DNA from: Betaproteobacteria bacterium | Lineage (GTDB): Bacteria > Pseudomonadota > Gammaproteobacteria > Burkholderiales > Rhodocyclaceae | DNA: 64,000 nucleotides | Assembly (NCBI GenBank): GCA_016709965.1 | Contig: JADJLT010000001.1 | Coordinates: forward strand, 2,005,001 to 2,069,000 | Reading direction: 5' to 3' | In this document: in pieces, positions 33,122 through 42,268 of the stretch | How positions within the stretch are numbered: position 1 is the stretch's first letter | Layout of the letters: each line of letters starts with the position of its first letter | The notes under the pieces: model-generated | Databases searched by the model: none | What the model saw: only the letters and a program-made list of their open reading frames with translations | Told to the model about the DNA's origin: nothing | Made by a program: the position numbers and the translations under genes

Positions 33122-34735
33122 CTAGAGCTTGAAGCGGGACACTTCCTGGCTCAGGGCCCCCGACATGCGTCTCAGTTGTTCGGCTGAAACGACGACCTCC
33201 TGCATGGCTTGCGAACTGTCATCGATCAGTTTGCGAACCTCTTCGATGTGATGCTGCATCGCACCCTCGTTCTGATACTCGACATCGATGGCTTCGGTGA
33301 TGCGGGCCACAACCTGCCGGACTTCAAGCGAGCTGGCATTCATGCGATCAAAGGCATCGCGAGCCTGATTGGATAGCTGAACACTGTCGTCGACCTGATG
33401 CATGCCGGACTCCATGGCTTCAACGGCGCGCGACGTGCCTGACTGAATGCTTTCGACCATGGCGGAGATTTCGGCGGTGGATTGTGCAGTGCGCTCGGCC
33501 AGTTTGCGGACTTCGTCGGCAACGACGGCAAAGCCGCGGCCTTGTTCACCGGCACGTGCCGCTTCGATGGCGGCATTGAGGGCGAGCAGATTGGTCTGAC
33601 TGGCGATGTCCGAGATGACGCTCAGGATGGAGTTGATCTGCGCCGATAGCGCGCCCAGTTCACGGATGTGCGTTGCCGTGGTCTGCACCGAGCCGGCCAT
33701 CGATTTCGTTTCTTCGGCGGCCTTGCTGGCCAGCGCAGCACCGCTACCGGAAATTTCGCTCGAACCTTGAACGATCTGCTCCGCTTCATTCACCGCTCCC
33801 ATGACCTGGTGGAGGCTGGCTGAAAGATTCTGGCCGTTGCTGACCATGGCGCTGGCCACTTCCTGTTGCTGCTCGCTGCCACTGGCCACTTTGCCGGTGA
33901 TCATGGCCATCTGGTTAGCTGTCTGGGCGACATCGCTGGCGTGATTGGCCAGCGAGCTGACCAGCTGGCGAAGATGTGCCTGCATCCCGGCGAGTCCGGC
34001 CAGCAGGCTGCTGGTGTCGCCTTCAGCAAGAGAGATGGGTTGCGTCAGATCGCCCGTGGCAACGGCGTTGGCCACCTTGCGGGCATAGCCGGGCTCGCCG
34101 CCCAGTTCGCGACGAACATAGCGCAGTGTCGAGAACACGCTGGCAATGCCGACAACAATGGCCAGAACCGACAGCGCCAGCATGATGTTTTCTGCCTGTT
34201 CCGCCTTGCTGGCAACGTCATGACGCTGGCTGTCGGTGGCCTTGCTGATGGCTTCAAGATCGTTCAGCAGCGCCTTTTTGAGTGCACGCCAGGCGGGGGT
34301 CTCGGTACTGTTGATCAGTCGCTTGGCATCTTCGATCTGGCTGGACTTGACGACTGCCAGCACCTCTGCCTGAGCTTCAGCCTGGGCCTGGACCAAGGGG
34401 CTGAGGCGGGCCAGTGCCGCGTCGAATCCGTTAACGGATTTTGCGGCAAGGCCAGCTTGGTCGCGGGCCTCGGCAAAGTCCTTGCGTGCTTTTTCAAGGT
34501 TTTCAAAAGCCTTTGGATTGCTTGGATCCAGCACGATATTGCGCAATGCCTGGCCCATCTGCAGGCCCTGACTGTACATCTCTTGATAGCTCTGCTGCAG
34601 TGAGCCAATGCCGTCGAGGAAACTGCCGAAACGCGCCGATGTGCTGCGCAGTCCGCTGTTGGCGACAACGATTGCGGCGATAAAGGCCGCCATGATGAGG
34701 GCCATGCCAAGTAAAAGTCGATTGCGAAAAGTCAT
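33122..34735 (-). CDS. Methyl-accepting chemotaxis protein
   Basis: 537 residues. One helix near residues 8-28, a periplasmic helical bundle (about 30-180), a second helix (IMLALSVLAIVVGIASVF), a HAMP region, and a cytoplasmic signalling domain with the hairpin tip ISDIASQTNLLALNAAIEAA and GRGFAVVADEVRKLAERT. It senses a periplasmic signal and controls CheA. There is no che gene nearby. The ligand cannot be inferred. Confidence 0.93.
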   Translation of the reverse strand: MTFRNRLLLGMALIMAAFIAAIVVANSGLRSTSARFGSFLDGIGSLQQSYQEMYSQGLQMGQALRNIVLDPSNPKAFENLEKARKDFAEARDQAGLAAKSVNGFDAALARLSPLVQAQAEAQAEVLAVVKSSQIEDAKRLINSTETPAWRALKKALLNDLEAISKATDSQRHDVASKAEQAENIMLALSVLAIVVGIASVFSTLRYVRRELGGEPGYARKVANAVATGDLTQPISLAEGDTSSLLAGLAGMQAHLRQLVSSLANHASDVAQTANQMAMITGKVASGSEQQQEVASAMVSNGQNLSASLHQVMGAVNEAEQIVQGSSEISGSGAALASKAAEETKSMAGSVQTTATHIRELGALSAQINSILSVISDIASQTNLLALNAAIEAARAGEQGRGFAVVADEVRKLAERTAQSTAEISAMVESIQSGTSRAVEAMESGMHQVDDSVQLSNQARDAFDRMNASSLEVRQVVARITEAIDVEYQNEGAMQHHIEEVRKLIDDSSQAMQEVVVSAEQLRRMSGALSQEVSRFKL

Positions 34736-34799
34736 GATCGAGTCTCGCGCTAAATAAGTATTTCATTGTACGGCGCGGTCATGCTCGATGCCATCTTGA

Positions 34800-35714
34800 T
34801 CAAGCGGCCATAATCATTCCGTCTTGGCGCTGCAGGGCGTTGACCAGCAGCAGCTGGCGTTCGATGCCGGTGACGAGCGCTTCGTCAGAAAGATTCAGGA
34901 AGCGCGTATTGACGTCGACTGCGAAGGGAAGGCTGAGCACGAAGGCCGGAAAATCAGCTTTCGCTACCTGGCGCTTCTCCATCATGGCGAACGATACGAT
35001 AACCTTGATGGCATGCCAGGCCAGTTGTTCGATATTGCTGCGGAAATTGCCAAGGCGCCGAAAGGCCCGATCGAAGGCAGCATCGACCGTGTTGAAGGGC
35101 GCGCCGTGGCCGGGGATGACGATATCGATCGGCAGACGGGACAGCATTTCCAGCGTTTCCTGCGTGCTGGCCAGTCCGTCGGCTTCACCCAGCAGTTCGG
35201 GAAAGATGACCCCGAAGCCGTTTTCCCAAAGTGCATCGCCGGAGATCAGAATGCGCTTTTCCGGGTTGTAGTAGGCCAGCGCTTCCATGTCGTGACCGGG
35301 AACCGCCAGCGCCTGCCAATTGAGGCCACCCATTTCGAGCTGATCGTCGGCGCCGACCAGGCGGTCGTGCTGAAAACGGGCGCTCTGCTGGCCAAGCGGC
35401 GAGAGGAGCAGGGCATCCTTGTCCCAGTCGGCAATGGCGGCATGGAGGCCGGCGGGAACGATGATCTCGCAGTCGAAAGCAGCCTTCAGTGCGGCGTTTC
35501 CGCCAATGTGGTCGGAATGCGAGTGGGTGTTGATGACCCGGCTCAGTCGCCGGCTATCCAGTGCGTGATAGACAAGATCAACCGTCTGCTCGGCATGGGT
35601 GACGTAGCCGCTGTCGATCAGCGTCGCCACATCGCCATCGAAAAACAGGATGTTGTTGGCCGATAGCCAGCCACGTTCGAGTACGAGCAGGCTGTCGGGG
35701 AGCTTGATGCTCAT
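34800..35714 (-). CDS. MBL-fold metallo-hydrolase
   Basis: 304 residues. The zinc motif is THSHSDHIGGN, with the further ligands in VPGHDMEALAYY, SGDALW and IPGHGAPFN. A C-terminal helical region is typical of larger MBL hydrolases acting on thioesters or glyoxalase II-like substrates. It begins with an ATGA overlap with the small DUF1289 gene, and is the last gene of an operon that starts with the HHDH-like SDR or mvaB. The context suggests hydrolysis of a CoA or glutathione thioester, which is inference. Confidence 0.88.
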   Translation of the reverse strand: MSIKLPDSLLVLERGWLSANNILFFDGDVATLIDSGYVTHAEQTVDLVYHALDSRRLSRVINTHSHSDHIGGNAALKAAFDCEIIVPAGLHAAIADWDKDALLLSPLGQQSARFQHDRLVGADDQLEMGGLNWQALAVPGHDMEALAYYNPEKRILISGDALWENGFGVIFPELLGEADGLASTQETLEMLSRLPIDIVIPGHGAPFNTVDAAFDRAFRRLGNFRSNIEQLAWHAIKVIVSFAMMEKRQVAKADFPAFVLSLPFAVDVNTRFLNLSDEALVTGIERQLLLVNALQRQDGMIMAA

Positions 35715-35887
35715 TCCGGCGTATCCGGATCGCTGCTGTTCGTGGAAGGGGCGGTGGTGGGCACGACTAATTCGGCAACGATGCCCGGAGAGTCAAGTGG
35801 CGGGCGACCACAGCCCAGGCAGTAACCTGAATCAGGGTCAGCCATGCAGACGCCGATGCATTGGTAAAGCTCTTCCTGATTATCCAT
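35711..35887 (-). CDS. Small DUF1289-like cysteine protein
   Basis: 58 residues (MDNQEELYQCIGVCMADPDS...). The pattern C-X3-C-X8-C-X2-C (YQCIGVCMADPDSGYCLGCG) matches DUF1289, a short putative metal-binding fold. The C-terminus is Pro/Ser/Thr-rich and disordered. Its start overlaps the previous DUF1289 gene by 8 nt, and its TGA overlaps the MBL ATG, so it is translationally coupled on both sides. Confidence 0.8.
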   Translation of the reverse strand: MDNQEELYQCIGVCMADPDSGYCLGCGRPPLDSPGIVAELVVPTTAPSTNSSDPDTPE

Positions 35888-36089
35888 TTTGTGGTGTATT
35901 GATGATTGGTTCGGCGCCCAGAGGATCGTAGTCGAGCCGCCGTTCGTCGATATTGTGCAGGACGGTGGTGCGCTCGGTATCGCTGAGTTGCGACCACAAG
36001 GTGATTTCTTCGATGGTGCGCAAGCAGCCCCGGCAAAGCTTGGTGACCGGGTCCATCTGGCAAAGAGAGCGGCAGGGAGAGGGAGTCAT
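35880..36089 (-). CDS. DUF1289 domain protein
   Basis: 69 residues. SPCRSLCQMDPVTKLCRGCLRTIEEITLW carries the four-Cys DUF1289 motif, followed by the family's typical WSQLSDTERTTVLHNIDERR tail. The function of the family is not known; metal or Fe-S binding is plausible. It starts directly after the stop of the 327-residue orphan and overlaps the second DUF1289 gene. Confidence 0.87.
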   Translation of the reverse strand: MTPSPCRSLCQMDPVTKLCRGCLRTIEEITLWSQLSDTERTTVLHNIDERRLDYDPLGAEPIINTPQNG

Positions 36090-37073
36090 TCAGATCAACA
36101 TGAAGCGGTGCAGTTGGTCGCGGACCATTTCAACGGCTTCGAGCGCTTCGTCGCGGCTGATTCTGGCCAACATGGCCAGATGCAGACGCCGGTCGCGGGC
36201 CGTTAGTTCCGGGAAATTTAAGGTATGAACCTCTGGGCTGAGATCATCCCTGACAATGCCGAGGCGATCCACTGTGATACTGACTGGTGTCAGATGCAGG
36301 GCCGGCTCGGGCGAACTGAGATATTCCCCGAGTGCTTCGATGAGATGCTCCGGCATCAGCGAGTCAGCAGTCTGGCGCAACCGGGCATCGAGTTCGGCCA
36401 GATGGCGGGTACCGACTGCGCGTTCGTCGCTTCCTGAACTGCTGCGCATCACCGCCAGATGAGCGCGTTCGGCGGCAGCATCGCTGCGCAGCCCCTCGCG
36501 CTCATGACGCAGCGCCTGAACGTGTGCATGAAAAGTGTAGAGCAGGCTTTCCAGTGCCTTGCAGCGTAAGCCTCGCAGCGTGATGTCGAGTTGGCAACTG
36601 GGCTCGATCAGGGTCTGGCCGGAAAAATAAAGGACCAGTTGCGGTACGTCGGTGCGAATGACTTCACCTTGTTGTGCAATGCCAAGCTGCTTTTTTTGCT
36701 GCCGGCGAGCTGCGAACATGGCGTAGAAATACTTGCTGTCCCAGCTGCACGGCTCTTCCAGAAAATCGCGCACGGCCTGGCTCCTCCCCAGCATCTGGTC
36801 TATGTCGTCGGCGGTGGCGAACAGCGCGTGGACCAGCGGATCGTTGGCGAAGGCCTTGCGGTTGATATCAACCGGGCCAGGCAGGGCGGCCACCAGCCCG
36901 TCGCAATAGCCCAGCGCATGCTGGACTGGGCCGCTCAGGTGTTTTTCGAAGCCGGGGGCGGCGGTCAGCATGGGGTCCACCAGTTCTGCCACACGGCCAA
37001 GCGCCTTGCGCACGGAAGGATCCAGTGGCGGGGCAGGCTTCAGAAAATCAGTAACAGCGGAAAATAGGCTCAC
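36090..37073 (-). CDS. Conserved-looking orphan protein in the mvaB operon
   Basis: 327 residues, soluble, no signal peptide. It is mostly helical with a distinctive WDSKYFYAMFAARRQQKKQL segment and LYTFHAHVQALRHEREGLRS coiled-coil part. I do not recognise a family. It starts with an ATGA overlap with the end of mvaB and stops immediately before the DUF1289 gene. Tight coupling on both sides argues for a real, probably conserved gene whose product may act with these partners. Confidence 0.75.
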   Translation of the reverse strand: MSLFSAVTDFLKPAPPLDPSVRKALGRVAELVDPMLTAAPGFEKHLSGPVQHALGYCDGLVAALPGPVDINRKAFANDPLVHALFATADDIDQMLGRSQAVRDFLEEPCSWDSKYFYAMFAARRQQKKQLGIAQQGEVIRTDVPQLVLYFSGQTLIEPSCQLDITLRGLRCKALESLLYTFHAHVQALRHEREGLRSDAAAERAHLAVMRSSSGSDERAVGTRHLAELDARLRQTADSLMPEHLIEALGEYLSSPEPALHLTPVSITVDRLGIVRDDLSPEVHTLNFPELTARDRRLHLAMLARISRDEALEAVEMVRDQLHRFMLI

Positions 37074-37978
37074 GCAGCAGTGTTGGCGCAGAGTGCCCGG
37101 CCAGCCTTGGCGCCGTTCGGACGATTGATGGCAGTGGAAATCCAGTTGCCGATAGCCGCCAGTTTAGCCAGATCGATGCCGGATTCAATGCCTAATCCAT
37201 CCAATAGATAAACAACATCCTCCGTCGCCACGTTCCCGGAGGCACCCTTGGCGTAGGGGCAACCGCCCAGCCCGGCAATGGAACTGTCGAAAACGGCCAT
37301 GCCCATCTGCAACGAGGCGTAGATATTGGCGATGGCCATGCCGTAGGTGTCGTGATAATGCCCGGCGAGCTTTTCAACCGGAATTTGGCGGGCGCAGGCC
37401 TCGACCATGCGCTGGATGCTGGCCGGGGTGCCGACCCCGATGGTGTCGCCCAGCGACACTTCGTAGCAGCCCATGTCAAACAAGGTCCTGGCAACGCTGG
37501 TTGTTTGTTGCGGATCAATGGCGCCTTCGTAAGGGCAGCCCACCACGCAGGAAACATAGCCACGGACCGGGATTTCCAGCGCCGAAGCGGCCGAAACCAC
37601 CGGTTCGAAGCGTTTCAGGCTTTCGGTGATCGAACAATTGATATTCTTGCGCGAAAAAGCTTCTGAAGCAGCGCCGAAAATGGCGACTTCGGTAGCACCG
37701 GCCTCAACGGCTGCATCAAAACCTTGCAAATTCGGCGTCAAAACCGGGTAGACCGTGGAAGTCTGCCGTTTGATGCCGCGCAGCACTGCCGAGTTGTCGC
37801 CCATCTGCGGCACCCACTTCGGCGAAACAAAAGAGGTCGCCTCGATGACGCGCACGCCGGCATCGGCCAGTCGTTCGATCAATTCGATCTTGATGTCGGT
37901 TGGAACAACCTGGGTTTCGTTCTGCAACCCATCGCGCGGGCCGACTTCGACGATTTTGACTTTACTGGGCAGGGGCAT
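37070..37978 (-). CDS. mvaB: Hydroxymethylglutaryl-CoA lyase
   Basis: 302 residues from ATG 37978. The N-terminal VEVGPRDGLQNE binds the divalent metal, the C-terminal catalytic loop is GLGGCPYAKGASGNVATED, and GHYHDTYGMA holds metal-binding His residues. It splits HMG-CoA to acetoacetate and acetyl-CoA, the last step of leucine degradation, so it completes the pathway encoded by the liu operon at 40-49 kb. It lies 61 nt after the HHDH-like SDR gene and overlaps the orphan gene. Confidence 0.95.
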   Translation of the reverse strand: MPLPSKVKIVEVGPRDGLQNETQVVPTDIKIELIERLADAGVRVIEATSFVSPKWVPQMGDNSAVLRGIKRQTSTVYPVLTPNLQGFDAAVEAGATEVAIFGAASEAFSRKNINCSITESLKRFEPVVSAASALEIPVRGYVSCVVGCPYEGAIDPQQTTSVARTLFDMGCYEVSLGDTIGVGTPASIQRMVEACARQIPVEKLAGHYHDTYGMAIANIYASLQMGMAVFDSSIAGLGGCPYAKGASGNVATEDVVYLLDGLGIESGIDLAKLAAIGNWISTAINRPNGAKAGRALCANTAA

Positions 37979-38039
37979 GGCTAATGGCTTGATGGAAAAT
38001 GCGGATGTAGGGTTCAAGCGGCTGGACGAACAGGGCGAG

Positions 38040-38723
38040 CTAGCGTGTCACCCAGCCGCCGCAAACGGGAAAGACCTGTCCGACAAAGCAGTTTGCCGAA
38101 TCACTGCACAGATAGGCAGCGAACTCGGCATCTTCATCGGCGCTGACCAGGCGCCCGAGCGGTACCTCGCGTTTCAGGCGATCCTGAAAACGCGGATCGG
38201 CCTGAACCTCGGGTGGAAAGTAAGTCGGGTTCTCGACAAAGTTCTGTGCGATCACATTGACCTGAACATTGTGTGGCGCGACCTCGACTCCGACGGATTG
38301 AACATAAGCCAGCTGGGCGCCACGCGCCGCGCTGTAGGTGGATCTCAGCTTCATGCCGCGCAGGGCCGACGCGCTACCCATGACCAGAATCTTGCCGGCG
38401 CGGCGTTCGATCATGGCCGGCAACACGGCGCGGAAAAGTCGGGGCAACGGATCGACCAGTACACCGAAGATGTCACGCCATTCCTCCTCTGACACGTTCG
38501 TCACTGCAGTGGCCGGTGCCGGTATGGCCAGGTTGGCAATCAGCACATCAACCTGCCCGGCGTGGGCGACCGCGGCGGCGGGCGCATCAGGGCTGACCAA
38601 CGAGTCGGTACTCGCTATCACCGTGGCGCCGTGCCGGGCAAATACCTCGCACAGTACCGGCCCCATGAACTGGTCGGCCTGAGTGATGAGGACTCGCTTG
38701 CCGAGAAGAATTTGGTTGGACAT
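38040..38723 (-). CDS. Halohydrin dehalogenase-like SDR protein
   Basis: 227 residues, SDR fold. The usual glycine-rich NAD(P) motif is absent. In its place is T14-QADQ-F19-M-G21, fitting T-X4-F-X-G, the signature described for halohydrin dehalogenases. The catalytic set is Ser117, Tyr130, Arg134 (S-X12-Y-X3-R) with Arg instead of the dehydrogenase Lys. The C-terminal VGQVFPVCGGW also resembles HheC (TGQVFWLAGGF). Such enzymes convert vicinal haloalcohols to epoxides and back without a nucleotide cofactor. Natural substrate unknown. It precedes mvaB on the same strand, which may reflect a different physiological role. Activity is inferred from motifs. Confidence 0.8.
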   Translation of the reverse strand: MSNQILLGKRVLITQADQFMGPVLCEVFARHGATVIASTDSLVSPDAPAAAVAHAGQVDVLIANLAIPAPATAVTNVSEEEWRDIFGVLVDPLPRLFRAVLPAMIERRAGKILVMGSASALRGMKLRSTYSAARGAQLAYVQSVGVEVAPHNVQVNVIAQNFVENPTYFPPEVQADPRFQDRLKREVPLGRLVSADEDAEFAAYLCSDSANCFVGQVFPVCGGWVTR

Positions 38724-38792
38724 TGCAACTCCTGCAGTTAGAGGTGGATCAAGGCGTTGACTGAGGTCTGTCGCTTACGGCAAATCCCCTTG

Positions 38793-39575
38793 TTACTTTT
38801 GAACCTCGGTGTCAGCAAGCGGTTCCGCCAAAGATGACAATTGATGCGCTTCCTTCAGCTTCTCATCGCTCATTGTCCGAACCAGGGCATCACGCTCATG
38901 CATTGCAGTCGGATGCTTGGCGGCTGTGGCCCGGCTGAACCAGATATAGGCGCGGACGGGATCCTGCGGTAAGCCCAAACCATCACGATAAAAGCGCGCC
39001 AGTTCGAACATTCCTTCCGCACTGCCAGTGGCTGCTGCCAAGTGGATCCATTTGGCGGCCTCATCCACATCCGTAGGGAGTTTGTCGCCGCTTGCCAAGG
39101 CTCGTCCTAACTGCAGCATTGCAGCGACATCACCGTCCGAGGCAGCATTTTTAAGCGTTTTGCCAAGCTCGACCGGGTCTTTCGTGGCTTCAGGCGCAGC
39201 AACGCCCATCCGGGCTTCGGCCTTTGTCACAGCAGTGCTTGGTTCTGAACGAAAAACTGTGACAGGCGCTGCCGGCCTGATCTTCGGATCATCGTAACTT
39301 TCAAACCAGAGATCGGCTGCTGTGAGTGCACCGAAGCTGAGCAATATGCCGGCCGCAGCGTTAATCATTACCCGTTCCCGGGCGGCGTTGCTGGCGGCTA
39401 GAAAGCGATTGGTACAGTCATCGCAATGATAGGGCCGAAAGCCCTGTGCCCCCAGTTTTTCATGCTTCGAATGCCATCGCGATGGCTGGCAGCGCAAGCT
39501 GTTGCAAGCTGGGCACTTGACGCCGGCCCCGAGCATTCGCGCGATATCGACGTATTTCAGGATGGAGAGCGGCAT
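38793..39575 (-). CDS. Membrane-anchored zinc-ribbon protein with Sel1-like repeats
   Basis: 260 residues from ATG 39575 (a GTG at 39623 would add 16). Near the N-terminus two Cys pairs, VKCPACNSLRC and YHCDDC, look like a zinc ribbon. One membrane helix (MINAAAGILLSFGALTAADL) follows, then Sel1/TPR-like units (AAMLQLGRALASGDKLPTDVDEAAKWIHLAA and the next repeat). Sel1 repeats bind proteins. The combination suggests a sensing or scaffolding protein at the inner membrane with a periplasmic repeat domain; function unknown. Confidence 0.75.
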   Translation of the reverse strand: MPLSILKYVDIARMLGAGVKCPACNSLRCQPSRWHSKHEKLGAQGFRPYHCDDCTNRFLAASNAARERVMINAAAGILLSFGALTAADLWFESYDDPKIRPAAPVTVFRSEPSTAVTKAEARMGVAAPEATKDPVELGKTLKNAASDGDVAAMLQLGRALASGDKLPTDVDEAAKWIHLAAATGSAEGMFELARFYRDGLGLPQDPVRAYIWFSRATAAKHPTAMHERDALVRTMSDEKLKEAHQLSSLAEPLADTEVQK

Positions 39576-39696
39576 GATTTCGAGTTCACCAGTTAGACGC
39601 AGCGAATGGGGGAGCGGCTTCACATTGTTTCCGTGTAGATATTAATGCGAAGCTGACGCCTTTTGCTGACGACTGCTGTAGATGTTGGGCCTGAAC

Positions 39697-40041
39697 TTAC
39701 TCTTGCCTGACTATATCGACAGAGATCTCCACCGCCGGTGTTAATCCCCTATTCTCGAGCCAGTGAGTGGTGTTCCTGTCCTCAGGCCAGCCAACACCCG
39801 GTCCGTATTCCGTAGCAATGCCATTTCGATAGTCGGTGATCGTTCCTTGCAGTACATAGACGGTCCCTGGTCTGTCGATATGGTTGTGAATCGGGCCAAA
39901 TACGCCGCCAGGCTCGATGGTCACCATACGCATTCGAAGTTGGCGCCCTGCCATCCCCTCAATCTCAGGACCAAGGTCAACGGTTGCCAGTAATTGCACC
40001 CTAACGCCTCTTGTCTCTGGTGCCACCTGTTCGTTGTTCAT
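39697..40041 (-). CDS. Cupin-domain protein
   Basis: 114 residues forming a single cupin. Motif 1 includes PGGVFGPIHNHIDRPGTVYVLQG and motif 2 is HWLENRG. His residues could bind a metal. AAGGAG precedes the ATG. Small cupins of this kind have varied or unknown roles. It stands alone. The 198 nt to the liuD stop hold nothing recognisable. Confidence 0.83.
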   Translation of the reverse strand: MNNEQVAPETRGVRVQLLATVDLGPEIEGMAGRQLRMRMVTIEPGGVFGPIHNHIDRPGTVYVLQGTITDYRNGIATEYGPGVGWPEDRNTTHWLENRGLTPAVEISVDIVRQE

Positions 40042-40239
40042 CGAGATCTCCTTGGCGTTCTTCTAGAGCCTAACCAGTAGAACGGTGTTTAGTGGGTTTC
40101 GTAGATATCTTCAGTGCGTGCCGGCGACAAATTGGCGATCTTCAAATTTCAGTTTTTCAGCAAAGCATAGATCAACATTTGTCCGGATAGCTTACGCCGA
40201 TTTGCCTCGCCTGCTGACCAAGCCGCGGCAAGTCGATCT

Positions 40240-42240
40240 TCACACTTCCCCCTCAAATTCAACCAGCGCAGCGCCATCGCTTACCTGTTCGCCGGCCGCG
40301 TAGCAGAAGGCTTTGACAGTGCCGGCGGTGGGTGCGGTGATGGTGTGTTCCATTTTCATGGCTTCGAGGATGAGCAGCGGCGTGCCTTTGTCGACCTTCT
40401 GGCCGGGCTGGGCGAGCAGGGCGACGACCTTGCCGGGCATCGGCGCGGTCAGGCCGCCGCCGTGGCTGTCGCCGGCATCGACGCGGTGCAGCGGGTCGTC
40501 GCGGAGCAGGGTGTAGGTGCGGCCTTGCAAAAACACGCTTCTTTTGTCGTCGACCGCAACCACCGAGGCGATCAGGCGGCGGTCGTCCAGTTCGACGGCA
40601 AAGCGGTCGCCATCCAGTTTCTTGCCACGAGCCAGGGTGGTTTGGCCATGCAGCGTGATCTGCCATTGGTCGCGCTGGTAGCGAACGTGGGCGTCGACCA
40701 GCGCTTCGCCATCCCGAAAACTGATGGTGCGGGCCGACGACAAGTTCATCCGCCAGCCATCACGGGCGTGCCAGGGTGAGTGCGGATCGCCGCTGGTTTT
40801 GGCGGCTTGCTTGGCTTCGTGTTGTTCCCACAGCAATTCGCCGACGGTGGCGACCAGCAGCGTGTCGCGCGGGACGGTCTGGGTGGTGGGGAACAGGAAA
40901 TCCTTCTGCCGTTCAATCAGGCCGGTGTCGAGATCGGCGCCGGCAAAAGCCGGGCAGGCGACGAGGCGCGACAGGAAATCGATGTTGGTGGTGACGCCGG
41001 CCACCTGATAGTCGGCCAAGGCTTTGCGCATGCGGGCCAGCGCGGCGTCGCGATGTTCGTCCCAGACGATTAGCTTGGCGATCATCGGGTCGTAGTAGGG
41101 CGTGATTTCATCGCCTTCCTCGACGCCGGTATCGACGCGGACATTGAGGCTTTCGGCCGGGGGCGACAGGCGGATCAGCGTGCCGGTCGAGGGCAGGAAG
41201 CCCTTGCTGGCGTCTTCGGCGTAGATGCGGGCTTCGAGGGCGTGGCCGCGGATCTGCAGTTGCTCCTGCGCGAGCGGCAGCGGCAGCCCGGCGGCGACAC
41301 GCAACTGCCATTCGACGAGATCCTGCCCGGTGATCATTTCGGTGACCGGGTGCTCAACCTGCAGGCGGGTATTCATTTCCATGAAGAAGAATGAGCCGTC
41401 CTGATTGGCGATGAATTCGACCGTGCCGGCGCCGACGTAACCAACGGCCTTGGCCGCCGCCACGGCTGCCTTGCCCATCTCATGGCGGCGCGCATCGGTC
41501 ATGCCGGGGGCCGGGGCTTCTTCGAGCACCTTCTGGTGGCGGCGCTGCACGGAACAGTCGCGCTCGAAGAGATAGACGCAGTCGCCCTGCGTGTCGGCGA
41601 AGACCTGGATTTCGATGTGGCGCGGCTTGGTGATGTACTTCTCGATCAGCACGTGCTCGTTGCCGAAGCTTGAGGCCGCTTCGCGCTTGCAGGAGGCGAG
41701 CGATTCAGGGAAGTCCTCGCTTTTCTCGACGAGGCGCATGCCCTTGCCGCCGCCGCCGGCAGCAGCCTTGATCAGCACCGGGTAGCCGATGGCGTCGGCT
41801 TCCTTGTGCAGCAATTCCGGTGTCTGGTCGTCGCCGTGGTAACCGGGGGTGAGTGGCACGGCGGCCTTGCCCATCAGTTTCTTCGCTTCGGATTTCGAGC
41901 CCATGGCGCGAATGGCGGAAGCCGGCGGGCCGATGAAGGTAATGCCGCTGGCAGCACAGGCTTCGGAAAAGTCGGCATTCTCGGAAAGGAAGCCGTAGCC
42001 GGGATGGATGGCCTGGGCGCCGGTACGTTTGGCGGCATCGAGGATTTTGTCGGCTACCAAGTAGGACTCGCGGGCAGCTGCCGGGCCAAGCAGCACGGCC
42101 TCATCGGCGAGGCGGACGTGGCGGGCATTGGCATCGGCCTCGGAATAGACGGCGACGGTGCGGATGCCCATGCGGCGGGCGGTCTTTATGACCCGGCAGG
42201 CTATTTCTCCGCGGTTTGCAATGAGGATCTTGTTAAACAT
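40240..42240 (-). CDS. liuD: Methylcrotonyl-CoA carboxylase biotin-carrying alpha subunit
   Basis: 666 residues. Biotin carboxylase domain from MFNKILIANRGEIACRVIKTARRMG, with KAAAGGGGKGMRLV for ATP and MNTRLQVEHPVTE. A middle BT-like region follows, and the C-terminal biotinyl domain contains EAMKMEH. It carboxylates biotin and works with LiuB on 3-methylcrotonyl-CoA. Neighbouring liuC and liuB support methylcrotonyl-CoA over other acyl-CoA substrates. The start codon lies within an 18-bp inverted repeat and overlaps the stop of a 41-codon leader ORF. Confidence 0.93.
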   Translation of the reverse strand: MFNKILIANRGEIACRVIKTARRMGIRTVAVYSEADANARHVRLADEAVLLGPAAARESYLVADKILDAAKRTGAQAIHPGYGFLSENADFSEACAASGITFIGPPASAIRAMGSKSEAKKLMGKAAVPLTPGYHGDDQTPELLHKEADAIGYPVLIKAAAGGGGKGMRLVEKSEDFPESLASCKREAASSFGNEHVLIEKYITKPRHIEIQVFADTQGDCVYLFERDCSVQRRHQKVLEEAPAPGMTDARRHEMGKAAVAAAKAVGYVGAGTVEFIANQDGSFFFMEMNTRLQVEHPVTEMITGQDLVEWQLRVAAGLPLPLAQEQLQIRGHALEARIYAEDASKGFLPSTGTLIRLSPPAESLNVRVDTGVEEGDEITPYYDPMIAKLIVWDEHRDAALARMRKALADYQVAGVTTNIDFLSRLVACPAFAGADLDTGLIERQKDFLFPTTQTVPRDTLLVATVGELLWEQHEAKQAAKTSGDPHSPWHARDGWRMNLSSARTISFRDGEALVDAHVRYQRDQWQITLHGQTTLARGKKLDGDRFAVELDDRRLIASVVAVDDKRSVFLQGRTYTLLRDDPLHRVDAGDSHGGGLTAPMPGKVVALLAQPGQKVDKGTPLLILEAMKMEHTITAPTAGTVKAFCYAAGEQVSDGAALVEFEGEV

Positions 42241-42268
42241 GCTGGGTCTCCCGCGGAGAAATAGCCTG
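42197..42268 (-). promoter_or_regulatory. 18-bp inverted repeat enclosing the liuD start codon
   Basis: CAGGCTATTTCTCCGCGG (42197-42214, within liuD codons 9-15) is repeated exactly in reverse complement at 42251-42268, just upstream of the gene. The 36-nt loop contains the ribosome site and ATG. In mRNA this would be a strong stem able to hide or present the liuD start. It arose by copying coding sequence upstream. Confidence 0.8.
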
